Shown here: positions 39,100-47,931 of the stretch, one piece after another
Numbering within the stretch: the stretch's first letter is position 1
Layout of the letters: each line of letters opens with the position of its first letter
NCBI RefSeq assembly: GCF_014205055.1
Contig: NZ_JACHMS010000001.1
Span: forward strand, 6,262,001 to 6,326,000
DNA: 64,000 bases
Origin: Streptomyces luteogriseus
GTDB lineage: Bacteria > Actinomycetota > Actinomycetes > Streptomycetales > Streptomycetaceae
Direction of reading: 5' to 3'
Notes under the pieces: generated by a model
Database searches by the model: none
What the model saw: the letters and a program-made list of their open reading frames with translations, nothing else
Told to the model about the DNA's origin: nothing
Position numbers and translations under genes: made by a program

Positions 39100-40509
39100 T
39101 CACACGTCGAAGTACAGCTCGAACTCGTGCGGGTGCGGACGCAGCTGCAGCGGCGCGATCTCGTTGGCGCGCTTGAAGTCGATCCACGTCTCGATCAGGT
39201 CCGGGGTGAAGACGTCACCCTGGAGCAGGAACTCGTGGTCGGCCTCCAGGCGGTCGAGGACGGCCGGGAGGGAGGTCGGCACCTGCGCGACGCTCGCGTG
39301 CTCCTCGGGAGCCAGCTCGTAGAGGTCCTTGTCGATCGGCTCGGCCGGCTCGATCTTGTTCTTGATGCCGTCGAGGCCCGCGAGGAGGAGGGCCGAGAAG
39401 GCGAGGTACGGGTTGCCGGAGGAGTCGGGCGCGCGGAACTCGACGCGCTTCGCCTTCGGGTTGGAGCCCGTGATCGGGATACGCATGGCCGCGGAGCGGT
39501 TGCGCTGCGAGTACACCAGGTTGATCGGCGCCTCGAAGCCCGGGACCAGACGGTGGTAGGAGTTCACCGTCGGGTTGGTGAAGGCCAGCAGCGACGGAGC
39601 GTGCTTGAGGATGCCGCCGATGTAGTAGCGGGCGGTGTCGGACAGGCCCGCGTAGCCGGCCTCGTCGTAGAAGAGCGGCTGGCCGCCGGTCCACAGCGAC
39701 TGGTGCACGTGCATGCCCGAGCCGTTGTCACCGAAGATCGGCTTCGGCATGAAGGTCGCGGTCTTGCCGTTCCGCCAGGCCACGTTCTTCACGATGTACT
39801 TGAAGAGCTGGAGGTCGTCGGCCGCGGCGAGCAGCGTGTTGAACTTGTAGTTGATCTCCGCCTGGCCGGCGGTGCCCACCTCGTGGTGCTGGCGCTCGAC
39901 CTGGAGGCCGGAGGCGGCCAGCTGGAGGGAGATCTCGGCACGCAGGTCGGCGAAGTGGTCGACCGGCGGGACCGGGAAGTAGCCGCCCTTGTAGCGGACC
40001 TTGTAACCACGGTTGTTCTCGACCGCACCGGTGTTCCAGGCGCCGGCCTCGGAGTCGATGTGGTAGAAGCTCTCGTTCGCCGAGGTGGAGAAGCGGACCG
40101 AGTCGAAGACGTAGAACTCGGCCTCGGGGCCGAAGTACGCGGTGTCCGCGATACCGGTCGACGCGAGGTAGGCCTCGGCCTTCTTCGCCACGTTGCGCGG
40201 GTCACGGGAGTACTGCTCGCCCGTGATCGGGTCGTGGATGAAGAAGTTGATGTTGACGGTCTTGTCGCGGCGGAACGGGTCGACCCGGGCGGTCGACAGG
40301 TCCGCGCGGAGCGCCATGTCGGACTCGTGGATGGCCTGGAAGCCGCGGATCGAGGAGCCGTCGAAGGCGAGCTCCTCGGCCGGGTCGAAGGCCTCGGCAG
40401 GGATCGTGAAGTGCTGCATCACGCCCGGCAGGTCGCAGAAGCGGACGTCGATGAACTTGACGTCCTCGTCCGCGATGAACTTCTTGGCCTCGTCGGCGTT
40501 CTGGAACAT
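39100..40509 (-). CDS. glnA: Glutamine synthetase type I (adenylylation-regulated)
   Basis: The main ammonium-assimilating enzyme, 469 aa, forming dodecamers. Motifs: SSIRGFQAIHESDM, YFGPEAEFYVFD (metal), NGSGMHVHQSLW, NRSAAMRIP, and the adenylylation loop DLYELAPEEH in which Tyr397 is the residue modified by GlnE (whose gene ends at 2593). AGGAGG lies six bases before the ATG. A canonical GlnR box is 98-135 bp upstream, so transcription should rise under nitrogen limitation while activity is tuned by GlnE. Monocistronic, bounded by a strong terminator. Confidence 0.97.
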   Translation of the reverse strand: MFQNADEAKKFIADEDVKFIDVRFCDLPGVMQHFTIPAEAFDPAEELAFDGSSIRGFQAIHESDMALRADLSTARVDPFRRDKTVNINFFIHDPITGEQYSRDPRNVAKKAEAYLASTGIADTAYFGPEAEFYVFDSVRFSTSANESFYHIDSEAGAWNTGAVENNRGYKVRYKGGYFPVPPVDHFADLRAEISLQLAASGLQVERQHHEVGTAGQAEINYKFNTLLAAADDLQLFKYIVKNVAWRNGKTATFMPKPIFGDNGSGMHVHQSLWTGGQPLFYDEAGYAGLSDTARYYIGGILKHAPSLLAFTNPTVNSYHRLVPGFEAPINLVYSQRNRSAAMRIPITGSNPKAKRVEFRAPDSSGNPYLAFSALLLAGLDGIKNKIEPAEPIDKDLYELAPEEHASVAQVPTSLPAVLDRLEADHEFLLQGDVFTPDLIETWIDFKRANEIAPLQLRPHPHEFELYFDV

Positions 40510-40606
40510 CCAGCTCCTCCTACTCCCGACCGTCCCGCCGGGGTGGTAGTTCGTTCGTGCGGCCAGTGCGGGTGGCACACGCTGACCTCGACCCTAGGGA
40601 CGGGTG

Positions 40607-40644
40607 GTTTCTCGGGCGTGACTCATTTGTTTCGCACAAGTTAA
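40607..40644 (-). promoter_or_regulatory. GlnR box upstream of glnA
   Basis: On the minus strand: TTAAC-n6-GAAAC-n6-GTCAC-n6-GAAAC, a near-perfect match to the tandem GlnR consensus. It lies 98-135 bp before the glnA start and also within 76 bp of the divergent RDD gene. Confidence 0.85.
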
Positions 40645-40719
40645 CCGGCTCACCCTCCACCGTAGCCCGGACACACCCCGCCGTGCCCTGGTCATTTACG
40701 GGCGCAGTACCGTGGACGG

Positions 40720-41187
40720 GTGGACAACAGGCAAGCACTCGGATCGTGGCTCTCCGGGCCCCGCGCGGCCGCGGAAGAGGCCGGTGTCGACTTCGGATAC
40801 CGGGGCGAGCAGCTCGGTCTGCCCGAGGAGGGACCCGGCTCGATCGCCCGCCCGGGCCGCCGGATCGGCGCCCTCGCCGTCGACTGGGGCCTGTGTCTCC
40901 TGATCGCATACGGTCTCATCACGCAGAGCTACAACGAGGCGGCCCAGATCTGGGCGCCGCTCATCATGTTCGCGCTGATGGTCCTCACGGTCGGTTCGGT
41001 CGGCTTCACCCCGGGCAAGCGCCTGTTCGGCCTGCGGGTGCTCGCCCTGGACACCGGCCGGGTCAGCCCGTGGCGTGCCGCGCTGCGCACGGTCCTGCTC
41101 TTCCTCGCGATCCCCGCGCTGATCTGGGACCGCGACGGCCGTGGCCTGCACGACCGGCTGGCGGGCACGGTCGAGGTCCGCCTCTGA
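40720..41187 (+). CDS. RDD-family membrane protein
   Basis: A 155-residue integral membrane protein with the RDD signature: PGRRIGALAVDWGLCLL in the first helix and RDGRGLHDRLAGT at the C-terminus, with about three helices. RDD proteins have been linked to ion transport in some bacteria, but the role in Streptomyces is not known. Starts with GTG 40720, divergent from glnA, and is followed by three 14-bp repeats and a very strong terminator. Confidence 0.88.
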   Translation: MDNRQALGSWLSGPRAAAEEAGVDFGYRGEQLGLPEEGPGSIARPGRRIGALAVDWGLCLLIAYGLITQSYNEAAQIWAPLIMFALMVLTVGSVGFTPGKRLFGLRVLALDTGRVSPWRAALRTVLLFLAIPALIWDRDGRGLHDRLAGTVEVRL

Positions 41188-41209
41188 CCTGCGCCGCCCG
41201 CGCAAGGAG

Positions 41210-41251
41210 ATCCGACATGAGCGGTCCGACATGAGCGATCCGACATGAACG
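41210..41251 (+). repeat. Three tandem 14-bp repeats
   Basis: Units ATCCGACATGAGCG (41210-41223), GTCCGACATGAGCG (41224-41237) and ATCCGACATGAACG (41238-41251), the last running into the terminator stem. They start 22 bp after the RDD stop. Confidence 0.9.
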
Positions 41252-41290
41252 AGGGGCGCCCGGTTGATCCGGGCGCCCCTCGTTCATGTC
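41242..41290. terminator. Bidirectional terminator, RDD / DUF4191 genes
   Basis: Perfect 22-bp arms (41242-41263 and 41269-41290; outer end GACATGAACGAGGGG) with a TTGAT loop between two convergent genes. It is one of the longest perfect stems in the window. Confidence 0.88.
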
Positions 41291-41301
41291 GTGTGCGGGT
41301 G

Positions 41302-42003
41302 TCAGCGAGCCTTCGGCCCGCCCCTCGGCAGCCGCATGCCCTTCGGCATCGGCCCCTTCGGCAGCGGCATGTTGCTCATCAGGTCACCGAGGGCCCGCAG
41401 CCGGTCGTTGGTGGCCGTGACCTGCGGGCCGGTCAGCACGCGGGGGAGCTTGAGCATGGTCGTCCGCAGCTTCTTCAGCTCGACCTGGCCCTCTCCCGTG
41501 CCCACGACCAGGTCGTGCACCGGGACGTCCGCGACGATGCGGTTCATCTTCCGCTTCTCGGCGGCCAGCAGGGTCTTCACCCGGTTCGGGTTGCCCTCGG
41601 CGATCAGCACGATGCCGGCCTTGCCGACCGCGCGGTGCACCACGTCCTGGTTGCGGTTCATCGCCACCGCGGGTGTCGTCGTCCAGCCCCGGCCGATGTT
41701 GTCGAGCACCGCCGCCGCGGCGCCGGGCTGTCCCTCCATCTGCCCGAAGGCGGCCCGCTCGGCCCGGCGCCCGAACACGATCGCCGACGCGAGGAAGGCG
41801 AGCAGGAGGCCCAGGATGCCGAGATAGATGGGGTGACCGATCAAGAAACCGATCGCGAGGAAGACACCGAAGGTGACGATTCCGACTGCCGCGAGTACAA
41901 GACCGATCTTCTTGTCGGCCTTGCGGGTCATCTTGTAGGTCAGAGCGATCTGCTTCAGTCGCCCGGGGTTCGCAGCGTCCGCTGCAGGTTCCTTCCTCGC
42001 CAT
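41302..42003 (-). CDS. DUF4191 membrane protein
   Basis: A 233-residue protein of the actinobacterial DUF4191 family: basic N-terminus (MARKEPAADAANPGRLKQIA), two membrane helices (~32-75), then a cytoplasmic domain with RAVGKAGIVLIAEGNPNRV and KTLLAAEKRKMNR, and a Pro/Met/Lys-rich tail. The family is typically found beside lipA, as here. Function unknown. Confidence 0.9.
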   Translation of the reverse strand: MARKEPAADAANPGRLKQIALTYKMTRKADKKIGLVLAAVGIVTFGVFLAIGFLIGHPIYLGILGLLLAFLASAIVFGRRAERAAFGQMEGQPGAAAAVLDNIGRGWTTTPAVAMNRNQDVVHRAVGKAGIVLIAEGNPNRVKTLLAAEKRKMNRIVADVPVHDLVVGTGEGQVELKKLRTTMLKLPRVLTGPQVTATNDRLRALGDLMSNMPLPKGPMPKGMRLPRGGPKAR

Positions 42004-42079
42004 GCCACGAAGTCTACGTGGCCCCACAAGCGCCGACGACGGCAGTGCCCGCGGGAGCCCCTGGGGGAGGGCCGGAGGG

Positions 42080-42283
42080 TCAGGGACGGACGGACAGGGA
42101 CTGCTCGATGACGCGCTGCGTCTCGACCCGGTCCTTGGCGCGACGGCGGTCCTCCAGCACGGAGGTCCAGGCGTTGCGGCGGGCGGTGCGCTGACCACTG
42201 CTCATCAGCAGCGACTCGACGGCGCGCAGTGCGGTCGTGAAGGACGGAATCGCGGTGGCGCGGACGGGCGGCGCGGCCTGCAT
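42080..42283 (-). CDS. Small conserved protein between lipA and DUF4191 genes
   Basis: A 67-residue basic helical protein (ALRAVESLLMSSGQRTARRN then WTSVLEDRRRAKDR). Coding bias is clear and it sits alone between lipA and the DUF4191 gene, an arrangement I recall from other Streptomyces. No domain recognised. The leader has a long G-run (GAGGGGGG) too far from the ATG to be a normal ribosome site. Confidence 0.72.
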   Translation of the reverse strand: MQAAPPVRATAIPSFTTALRAVESLLMSSGQRTARRNAWTSVLEDRRRAKDRVETQRVIEQSLSVRP

Positions 42284-42409
42284 GGGTGAGGTCCCCCCTC
42301 GGGTGATGGGTGTACGTGCTGTGAGTTCAGCGTCACTGATTGGTGTTACCAGGGCGTGACCGGCCGGTCAAACACCCATGAAGCCCTGGCGGGGAGTGGT
42401 GGAACGCCG

Positions 42410-42458
42410 CCGCGGTCCTGACATGTGCCCTCATCTGCGAGGACGGTCAGGACCGCGG
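42410..42458 (-). terminator. lipA 3' hairpin
   Basis: Perfect 13-bp arms CCGCGGTCCTGAC / GTCAGGACCGCGG (42410-42422, 42446-42458) with a 23-nt loop, 88 bp past the lipA stop on the minus strand. It is probably a terminator, though the loop is unusually long. Confidence 0.6.
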
Positions 42459-42545
42459 CAAATCGGTCACTACCGGCGGGTAGTCTCTTGTGCGCGAATT
42501 CACACGCTTGTCTCGCCCCGTGCTGGGCAGGGTGGTGACGGTCCG

Positions 42546-43535
42546 TCAGACGGCCTGCGCCGCGATGTGCCCGTCCCCCTGCCGCGGAGCCGCCGAATGA
42601 CGCTGCTCCATGGCCATCTGGTAGAGCCGTCCGGCGCGGTACGAGGAACGCACCAGCGGTCCGGACATCACGCCGGAGAAGCCGATCTGCTCGGCCTCCT
42701 CCTTCAGCTCCACGAACTCGTGGGGCTTCACCCAGCGCTCCACCGGGTGGTGACGCACGGAGGGCCGCAGGTACTGCGTGATGGTGATCAGCTCGCAGCC
42801 CGCCTCGTGCAGCTGCTTCAGCGCCTCGCCGACCTCCTCGCGGGTCTCGCCCATGCCGAGGATGAGGTTCGACTTGGTGACCAGGCCGTAGTCGCGCGCC
42901 TCGGTGATCACCTTCAGGGAGCGCTCGTAGCGGAAGCCGGGGCGGATGCGCTTGAAGATGCGCGGGACCGTCTCGACGTTGTGCGCGAAGACCTCGGGCC
43001 GGGAGGAGAAGACCTCCGCCAGCTGCTCGGGCACCGCGTTGAAGTCGGGGGCCAGCAGCTCGACCTTGGTGCGGCCGGCCTCGCGGCCCGCGGTCTGCTG
43101 GTGGATCTGGCGCACCGTCTCGGCGTACAGCCAGGCGCCGCCGTCCTCCAGGTCGTCGCGGGCGACGCCGGTGATCGTGGCGTAGTTCAGGTCCATGGTG
43201 ACCACGGACTCACCGACGCGGCGGGGCTCGTCGCGGTCGAGCGCCTCGGGCTTGCCGGTGTCGATCTGGCAGAAGTCGCAGCGCCGGGTGCACTGGTCGC
43301 CACCGATGAGGAAGGTGGCCTCCCGGTCCTCCCAGCACTCGTAGATGTTGGGGCAGCCGGCTTCCTGGCAGACCGTGTGCAGACCCTCGCTCTTCACGAG
43401 CTTCTGCATCGCGGTGTACTCGGGACCCATTTTCGCCCGGGTCTTGATCCACTCGGGCTTGCGCTCGATGGGGGTCTGGCTGTTGCGGACCTCCAGGCGC
43501 AGCATCTTGCGTCCGTCGGGTGCGACTGCGGACAC
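42546..43535 (-). CDS. lipA: Lipoyl synthase (radical SAM)
   Basis: Inserts two sulfurs into octanoyl groups on 2-oxoacid dehydrogenase E2 proteins and GcvH; 329 aa. Both iron-sulfur clusters are visible: auxiliary cluster Cys56, Cys61, Cys67 (CQEAGCPNIYEC) and radical SAM cluster Cys82, Cys86, Cys89 (CTRRCDFC), plus the C-terminal RSSYRAG motif that supplies the serine ligand. The GTG at 43535 follows AGGGAG. It lies just downstream of lipB on the same strand; substrates include SucB, encoded in this window. Confidence 0.97.
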   Translation of the reverse strand: MSAVAPDGRKMLRLEVRNSQTPIERKPEWIKTRAKMGPEYTAMQKLVKSEGLHTVCQEAGCPNIYECWEDREATFLIGGDQCTRRCDFCQIDTGKPEALDRDEPRRVGESVVTMDLNYATITGVARDDLEDGGAWLYAETVRQIHQQTAGREAGRTKVELLAPDFNAVPEQLAEVFSSRPEVFAHNVETVPRIFKRIRPGFRYERSLKVITEARDYGLVTKSNLILGMGETREEVGEALKQLHEAGCELITITQYLRPSVRHHPVERWVKPHEFVELKEEAEQIGFSGVMSGPLVRSSYRAGRLYQMAMEQRHSAAPRQGDGHIAAQAV

Positions 43536-43639
43536 GACCGGCTCCCTAGCGATTGATTCTTCGGCGTCCTCAAGGGTACGCCCGTTGATTTGAAAGCCTG
43601 TGCGGGTGGCTACCCCTCCCAGCTCCGCCACGGGCCGTT

Positions 43640-44440
43640 TTATGCCGCCGGCGTCTTCTCGATCTCCCGCGGCTTCAGGTCCGCGTTCTCCAGGACCTCC
43701 CGCAGATGCCGCTCCACGACCGGCAGGACCTCCTCGATCGTCACGTCCCGGCCGAGCTCGCCGGCCAGCGAGGCGACGCCCGCGTCCCGGATGCCGCACG
43801 GGATGATCCGGTCGAACCACTTGTTGTCGGGGTTCACGTTGAGCGCGAAACCGTGCATGGTGACGCCCTTGGCCACGCGGATGCCGATCGCGGCGATCTT
43901 GCGGTCCTCGCGGCGCTGGCCCGCGTTGGACGGCGCGTACTCGGGGCCGTTCATGCGCGGGTCGAACTCCTCGTCGTGCAGCCGGGGGTCGAAGTCCAGC
44001 GACAGCCCGCCGAGCGCGGGGCGCTGCTCGACCGGGTCGCCCAGGATCCACACACCGCTGCGGCCCTCGACCCGGCTCGTCTCCAGGCCGAACTCCGCAC
44101 AGGCGCGGATCAGGGCCTCCTCGAGGCGGCGCACGTGCGCCACGACGTCCACCGGACGCGGCAGCTTCTGGATGGGGTAGCCCACCAGCTGGCCGGGGCC
44201 GTGCCAGGTGATCTTGCCACCGCGGTCCACGTCGATGACCGGCGTGCCGTCGAGGGGGCGCTCGTTGTCCGCCGTGCGCCGTCCGGCCGTGTAGACCGGG
44301 GGATGCTCCAGAAGCAGCACGGTGTCGGGGATCTCGTCGGCGAAGCGCGCCGCGTGCACCCGGCGCTGCTCGTCCCACGCCTTCTGGTACTCGACGGCCT
44401 CGTCACCGAACCCCATGCGGACGAACCGCAACTCACTCAC
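43640..44440 (-). CDS. lipB: Octanoyltransferase LipB
   Basis: Transfers octanoate from acyl carrier protein to lipoyl domains, the step before LipA. Family residues are present: GRRTADNE, GGKITWHGPGQLVGYPI, Lys191 (VAKGVTMHGF) and catalytic Cys215 (IIPCGIRD). At 266 aa it is longer than E. coli LipB (213 aa) because of an extra charged segment at about residues 134-178 (HDEEFDPRMNGPEY). The GTG at 44440 follows GGGAGG. First gene of lipB-lipA. Confidence 0.96.
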   Translation of the reverse strand: MSELRFVRMGFGDEAVEYQKAWDEQRRVHAARFADEIPDTVLLLEHPPVYTAGRRTADNERPLDGTPVIDVDRGGKITWHGPGQLVGYPIQKLPRPVDVVAHVRRLEEALIRACAEFGLETSRVEGRSGVWILGDPVEQRPALGGLSLDFDPRLHDEEFDPRMNGPEYAPSNAGQRREDRKIAAIGIRVAKGVTMHGFALNVNPDNKWFDRIIPCGIRDAGVASLAGELGRDVTIEEVLPVVERHLREVLENADLKPREIEKTPAA

Positions 44441-44678
44441 GGCAAGCGCCTCCCTCGAACGGGTGTGTCAGGCACGTAACGCGCCCAAGTCACTGTACGT
44501 CCGGCCCGGACGCGTCAGTCCCGGGGCCAATCCTCACACGATCGGATGAATGTCCGCGAAAATGTGTGATGGGGTGTTTACTCTCCGCTACATTCGCGCC
44601 GTTCAGCAAGCCAAAAGGCCTGCTCACAGGCAATCCGGCACGTCACCGACACCGGAAGGCAGGAGACCGCACCGCACC

Positions 44679-46157
44679 ATGACGGAACGACCCGCGCAGC
44701 GCACCCCCAACCGACAGCTCGCCGCGCTCATCGCAGAAGCGGGGTTCTCCAACGCGGGACTCGCCCGTCGCGTGGACCAGCTCGGTCTCGAACACGGGCT
44801 CGACCTGAGATACGACAAGACATCCGTCACCCGGTGGCTGCGCGGGCAGCAGCCCAGGGGCACCACGCCCGCCCTGATCGCCGAGGTCTTCACCCGGCGC
44901 CTGGGCCGCCGCCTCACCGCCCAGGACCTCGGCCTGGACGCCTGTGCCCCCGTCTACGCGGGGCTGGAGTTCGCCGCCACCCCCGAGGAGGCCGTCGACA
45001 TCGTCAGCGGGCTGTGGCGCAAGGACTCCGGCAGCCACGCCGAGCTCCGCAAGATCGCCTTCACCCCGGCCGGGCTCGTCGTGCCCAGCCGGGACTGGCT
45101 GATCGGCCGGGCCGACGAGAAGGTCGCCCGCGGCGAGCCGGCCCCCGCCCGCATCCCGGCGCAGGGCCGACCCGCCCTGCGCCCCACGGGCACGGCCGAG
45201 CCGGGTGTGCCGTCCCTGCCCCGCCAGCGCGGCGGGGCCGAGCGCGGACCCGGCCAGAAGGTCACCGCCGGCGACATCGCCGCCCTGCGCTCGGTCGGCG
45301 AGCTGTTCCGCACCCTCGACGACGCCTACGGCGGCGGCCACGCCCGCCAGGCCCTCGTGCGCTACCTGGAGCACGAGTGCGAGCCCATGCTGCGCGGCAC
45401 CTACGGCGAGCAGGCCGGCCGCCGGCTGTTCGCGGCCGCCGCCGACCTGACCCGGCTCGCGGGCTGGACGTCGTACGACATCGCGGCGCACGGACTGGCC
45501 CAGCGCTACTTCGTGCAGGCGCTGCGGCTGGCCCAGGCGGCCGGGGACCGGACGTACGGGGCGTATGTGCTGGTCACCATGAGCCGTCAGGCCGTCTACC
45601 TCGGGCACGGTCGGGAGGCCGTCCAACTGGCCCGCGTCGCCCAGCAGGGCGCCGGCACCTCCGGGCCGCCCGTCGTCCAGGCTCTGCTGCACGCCTCCGA
45701 GGCGCGCGGGCACGGGGTGCTCGGCGAGGTCCGGGCCTGCACCGCTGCCCTGGTCCGCGCCGAACGCGCCCTGGAGACGGCCCGGCCCGGCGACGACGTC
45801 CCGCACTGGGCGAAGTTCTTCGACGAGGCCCAGCTCGCCGACGAGTTCGGCCACTGCCACCGCGACCTCCAGCAGTTCCGCGCCGCCGCCCAGCACGCGG
45901 AACGCTCACTCCAGCTGCGGGCCCCCTCCTTCGCCCGCAGCCGCCTCTTCTGCCGGGTGGTCCTCGCCACCGCCCGCCTGGGCCTCGGCGAACTCGACCA
46001 GGCCTGCCAGCTGGGCGCGGAGGCCGCCGGGCAGGCCGCGGAGATGCGTTCGGTGCGGGCGGTGGAGTACGTGAGGGACTTCGAACGACGACTGGAGCCG
46101 TACAAGGACGCGGCACCCGTGCGGACCTACCGCGACAAGGTGGCGGCCTTGGGATGA
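44679..46157 (+). CDS. NsdA-like HTH/TPR regulator
   Basis: A 492-residue cytoplasmic regulator: N-terminal helix-turn-helix-like region (residues ~10-75; LAALIAEAGFSNAGLARRVD then TSVTRWLRGQQPRG), a Pro/Gly-rich linker (~165-200), then C-terminal TPR-like helices (AQRYFVQALRLAQAAGDRTY, ALLHASEARGHGVLG). The architecture matches the Streptomyces family that includes NsdA, a negative regulator of differentiation. Divergent from lipB. Assignment to the family is by pattern; the orthologous role is not shown. Confidence 0.82.
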   Translation: MTERPAQRTPNRQLAALIAEAGFSNAGLARRVDQLGLEHGLDLRYDKTSVTRWLRGQQPRGTTPALIAEVFTRRLGRRLTAQDLGLDACAPVYAGLEFAATPEEAVDIVSGLWRKDSGSHAELRKIAFTPAGLVVPSRDWLIGRADEKVARGEPAPARIPAQGRPALRPTGTAEPGVPSLPRQRGGAERGPGQKVTAGDIAALRSVGELFRTLDDAYGGGHARQALVRYLEHECEPMLRGTYGEQAGRRLFAAAADLTRLAGWTSYDIAAHGLAQRYFVQALRLAQAAGDRTYGAYVLVTMSRQAVYLGHGREAVQLARVAQQGAGTSGPPVVQALLHASEARGHGVLGEVRACTAALVRAERALETARPGDDVPHWAKFFDEAQLADEFGHCHRDLQQFRAAAQHAERSLQLRAPSFARSRLFCRVVLATARLGLGELDQACQLGAEAAGQAAEMRSVRAVEYVRDFERRLEPYKDAAPVRTYRDKVAALG

Positions 46158-46163
46158 GGTGCT

Positions 46164-46212
46164 GGGGGGCGCGGGGCTGTGTCGATGTGCGGCTCCGCCG
46201 CGGGGGCGCGAT
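46164..46212 (+). repeat. Dispersed intergenic repeat, form B
   Basis: GGGGGGCGCGGGGCTGTGTC, then GATGTGCGGCTCCGCCGCGG, then GGGCGCGATC. A second copy is at 60854-60902. The core GCGGC-TCC-GCCGC can fold. Lies between two convergent genes. Confidence 0.8.
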
Positions 46213-46241
46213 CAACCCCCACGCACCCTCAGCCGACGAAC

Positions 46242-47648
46242 CTAAGCAGCCTTGGGCACAGTCGGCAGCGGATCGGCAACATGCATCGACCGCCCCGCCC
46301 CCAGATCCGCCAAGATCGCCGCAGACACCCGATGCCCAGAGTGCAAAGCGCCCTGAACGGTACTGGTGTCCCGGTGATCCCCGCACACGTACAGCCCGGC
46401 GATCAACCGCACCGGCCGCCGCAGATCATGCGGCGGCCGCATCGCCGGCACCGCCTCCGCCGTCCGGTGCACGGCCAGCGTCTCCCATCGGGCCGTCGAC
46501 ACCCCGTACAGCCGCGCCAGATGCATCCGCACCGCCGTGTCGACATCACCCGGCGGCCGCCCCAGCACCGTGGAGGAGATCAACGCCCGCCCGGCCGGAG
46601 CCCGGGACGGATCGACGTCACTGACCACCGCCGTGTGCGCGACCGGCCCACCGAGATCCGCGTCGAGCAGCAAGGACGCCCCCGTCGCCGGCGGTTCGTC
46701 CGTCGTGTGGTGCACCACCGTCACCGGATGGAACTCCGGCACCCGCAGCCCGGGCAGCAGCTCGGCCGCGGCGCGCGCACCCGTCGCCACCAGGACCGCC
46801 CGGCAGCGGATCTCACCGTGCTCCGCGGTCGTCACCGATGTCGTCGAGACGGAGGTGACGCGCACGCCGGTGTGGACCGTGCCCGGCGGAAGGGTGCGCG
46901 CCAGCAGCTCCGGCAGGGCCTCGGCGCCGCCCTCCGGCAGACACAACCGGCCCCGGGCGAAGGCCCGCAGCGCGAGGTCCGCGCACCGGCTGGACGTCGT
47001 CAGGCCCGGGTCGCACAGCAGCGCGGCGAGCAGCGGACGCAGGAAGCCGTCGATCGTACGGGCGGGCAGCCCGCGGGCCGCCAGGGCCTGACCGGCGGGC
47101 AACTCCGGGCGGGCCAGCAGCCGTTCGGCCGGTGTGCCCGCCAGCCGGGTCAGGGCGGCACCCAGCCGGGCCTGGTCGACGGCCGTGCCGAGCGGGGCGC
47201 CGGACCGGCTCCGGGGGACGGAGACCTGCCGGCCGGGCACGGCCACGGGCCTCCGCGGCAGCCTCGGTGCGGACGACGGACGGGGAGCACTCGCAAGCGC
47301 GCGTACCGCGTGCAGTGCGCCCCGTGCGCCCCCTGCGCCGGGCTGGACGCCCGCGCGGTGGTGGCGTCCGTCGCCGTGCAGCAGGACACCGGGTGCGAAG
47401 GGCCGCAGCACCAGCCCGTCGAGACCGGGTGTCTGCCGTAGTTCGGGATACGCCGTGGACAGCAACTGGCCGATCCTGTCGAGACGGAAGCCGTCGACCT
47501 TCTCCGTCGCCATGCGGCCGCCGACCCCGTGGGCGGCCTCCAGGACCATGGTCGTCACTCCTGCGCTGGTCAGCCGGTGCGCGGCCGAGAGTCCGGCGAC
47601 CCCGGCCCCTATGACGACCACGTCCGCCTGGTACGCGGGCTCAAGCAC
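46242..47648 (-). CDS. FAD-dependent amine oxidase-like oxidoreductase
   Basis: A 468-residue flavoprotein. The dinucleotide-binding motif is VVVIGAGVAGLSAAHRL, followed by VLEAAHGVGGRM, and the C-terminal FAD segment LYVCGDHRDTSTVQGALHSG. It resembles NAD(P)/FAD-dependent phytoene desaturase or amine oxidase-type proteins; the substrate is not evident and no carotenoid genes are near. GTG 47648. A Pro/Arg/Ser-rich stretch at about residues 110-150 looks disordered. Confidence 0.88.
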   Translation of the reverse strand: MLEPAYQADVVVIGAGVAGLSAAHRLTSAGVTTMVLEAAHGVGGRMATEKVDGFRLDRIGQLLSTAYPELRQTPGLDGLVLRPFAPGVLLHGDGRHHRAGVQPGAGGARGALHAVRALASAPRPSSAPRLPRRPVAVPGRQVSVPRSRSGAPLGTAVDQARLGAALTRLAGTPAERLLARPELPAGQALAARGLPARTIDGFLRPLLAALLCDPGLTTSSRCADLALRAFARGRLCLPEGGAEALPELLARTLPPGTVHTGVRVTSVSTTSVTTAEHGEIRCRAVLVATGARAAAELLPGLRVPEFHPVTVVHHTTDEPPATGASLLLDADLGGPVAHTAVVSDVDPSRAPAGRALISSTVLGRPPGDVDTAVRMHLARLYGVSTARWETLAVHRTAEAVPAMRPPHDLRRPVRLIAGLYVCGDHRDTSTVQGALHSGHRVSAAILADLGAGRSMHVADPLPTVPKAA

Positions 47649-47931
47649 GTGCCCCTCCTCGAGGTTGCGCGGGCGCTGGAGACGTCATGCCCTCAACAGG
47701 CCGCAGGGATACGCGAGTTCTGGTCGAGGGTAGGACCGTGATCGGTCAGCGGGAGTCGCGCATCGGCAGGGCACGGTCGCACACCGGTCGCATACGAACG
47801 CCTGGTGGGCATGAAGTGGTCACAGGGGGCTGGTGTACGCCTCGGGGAGCTGTCTCGGAACGGCCGGTCGGATCCCGGACAGGCGGCCGGTGTGCGCCGC
47901 CCGGCCGGGTTCCGGCGAGGCGGGGAGGCCG

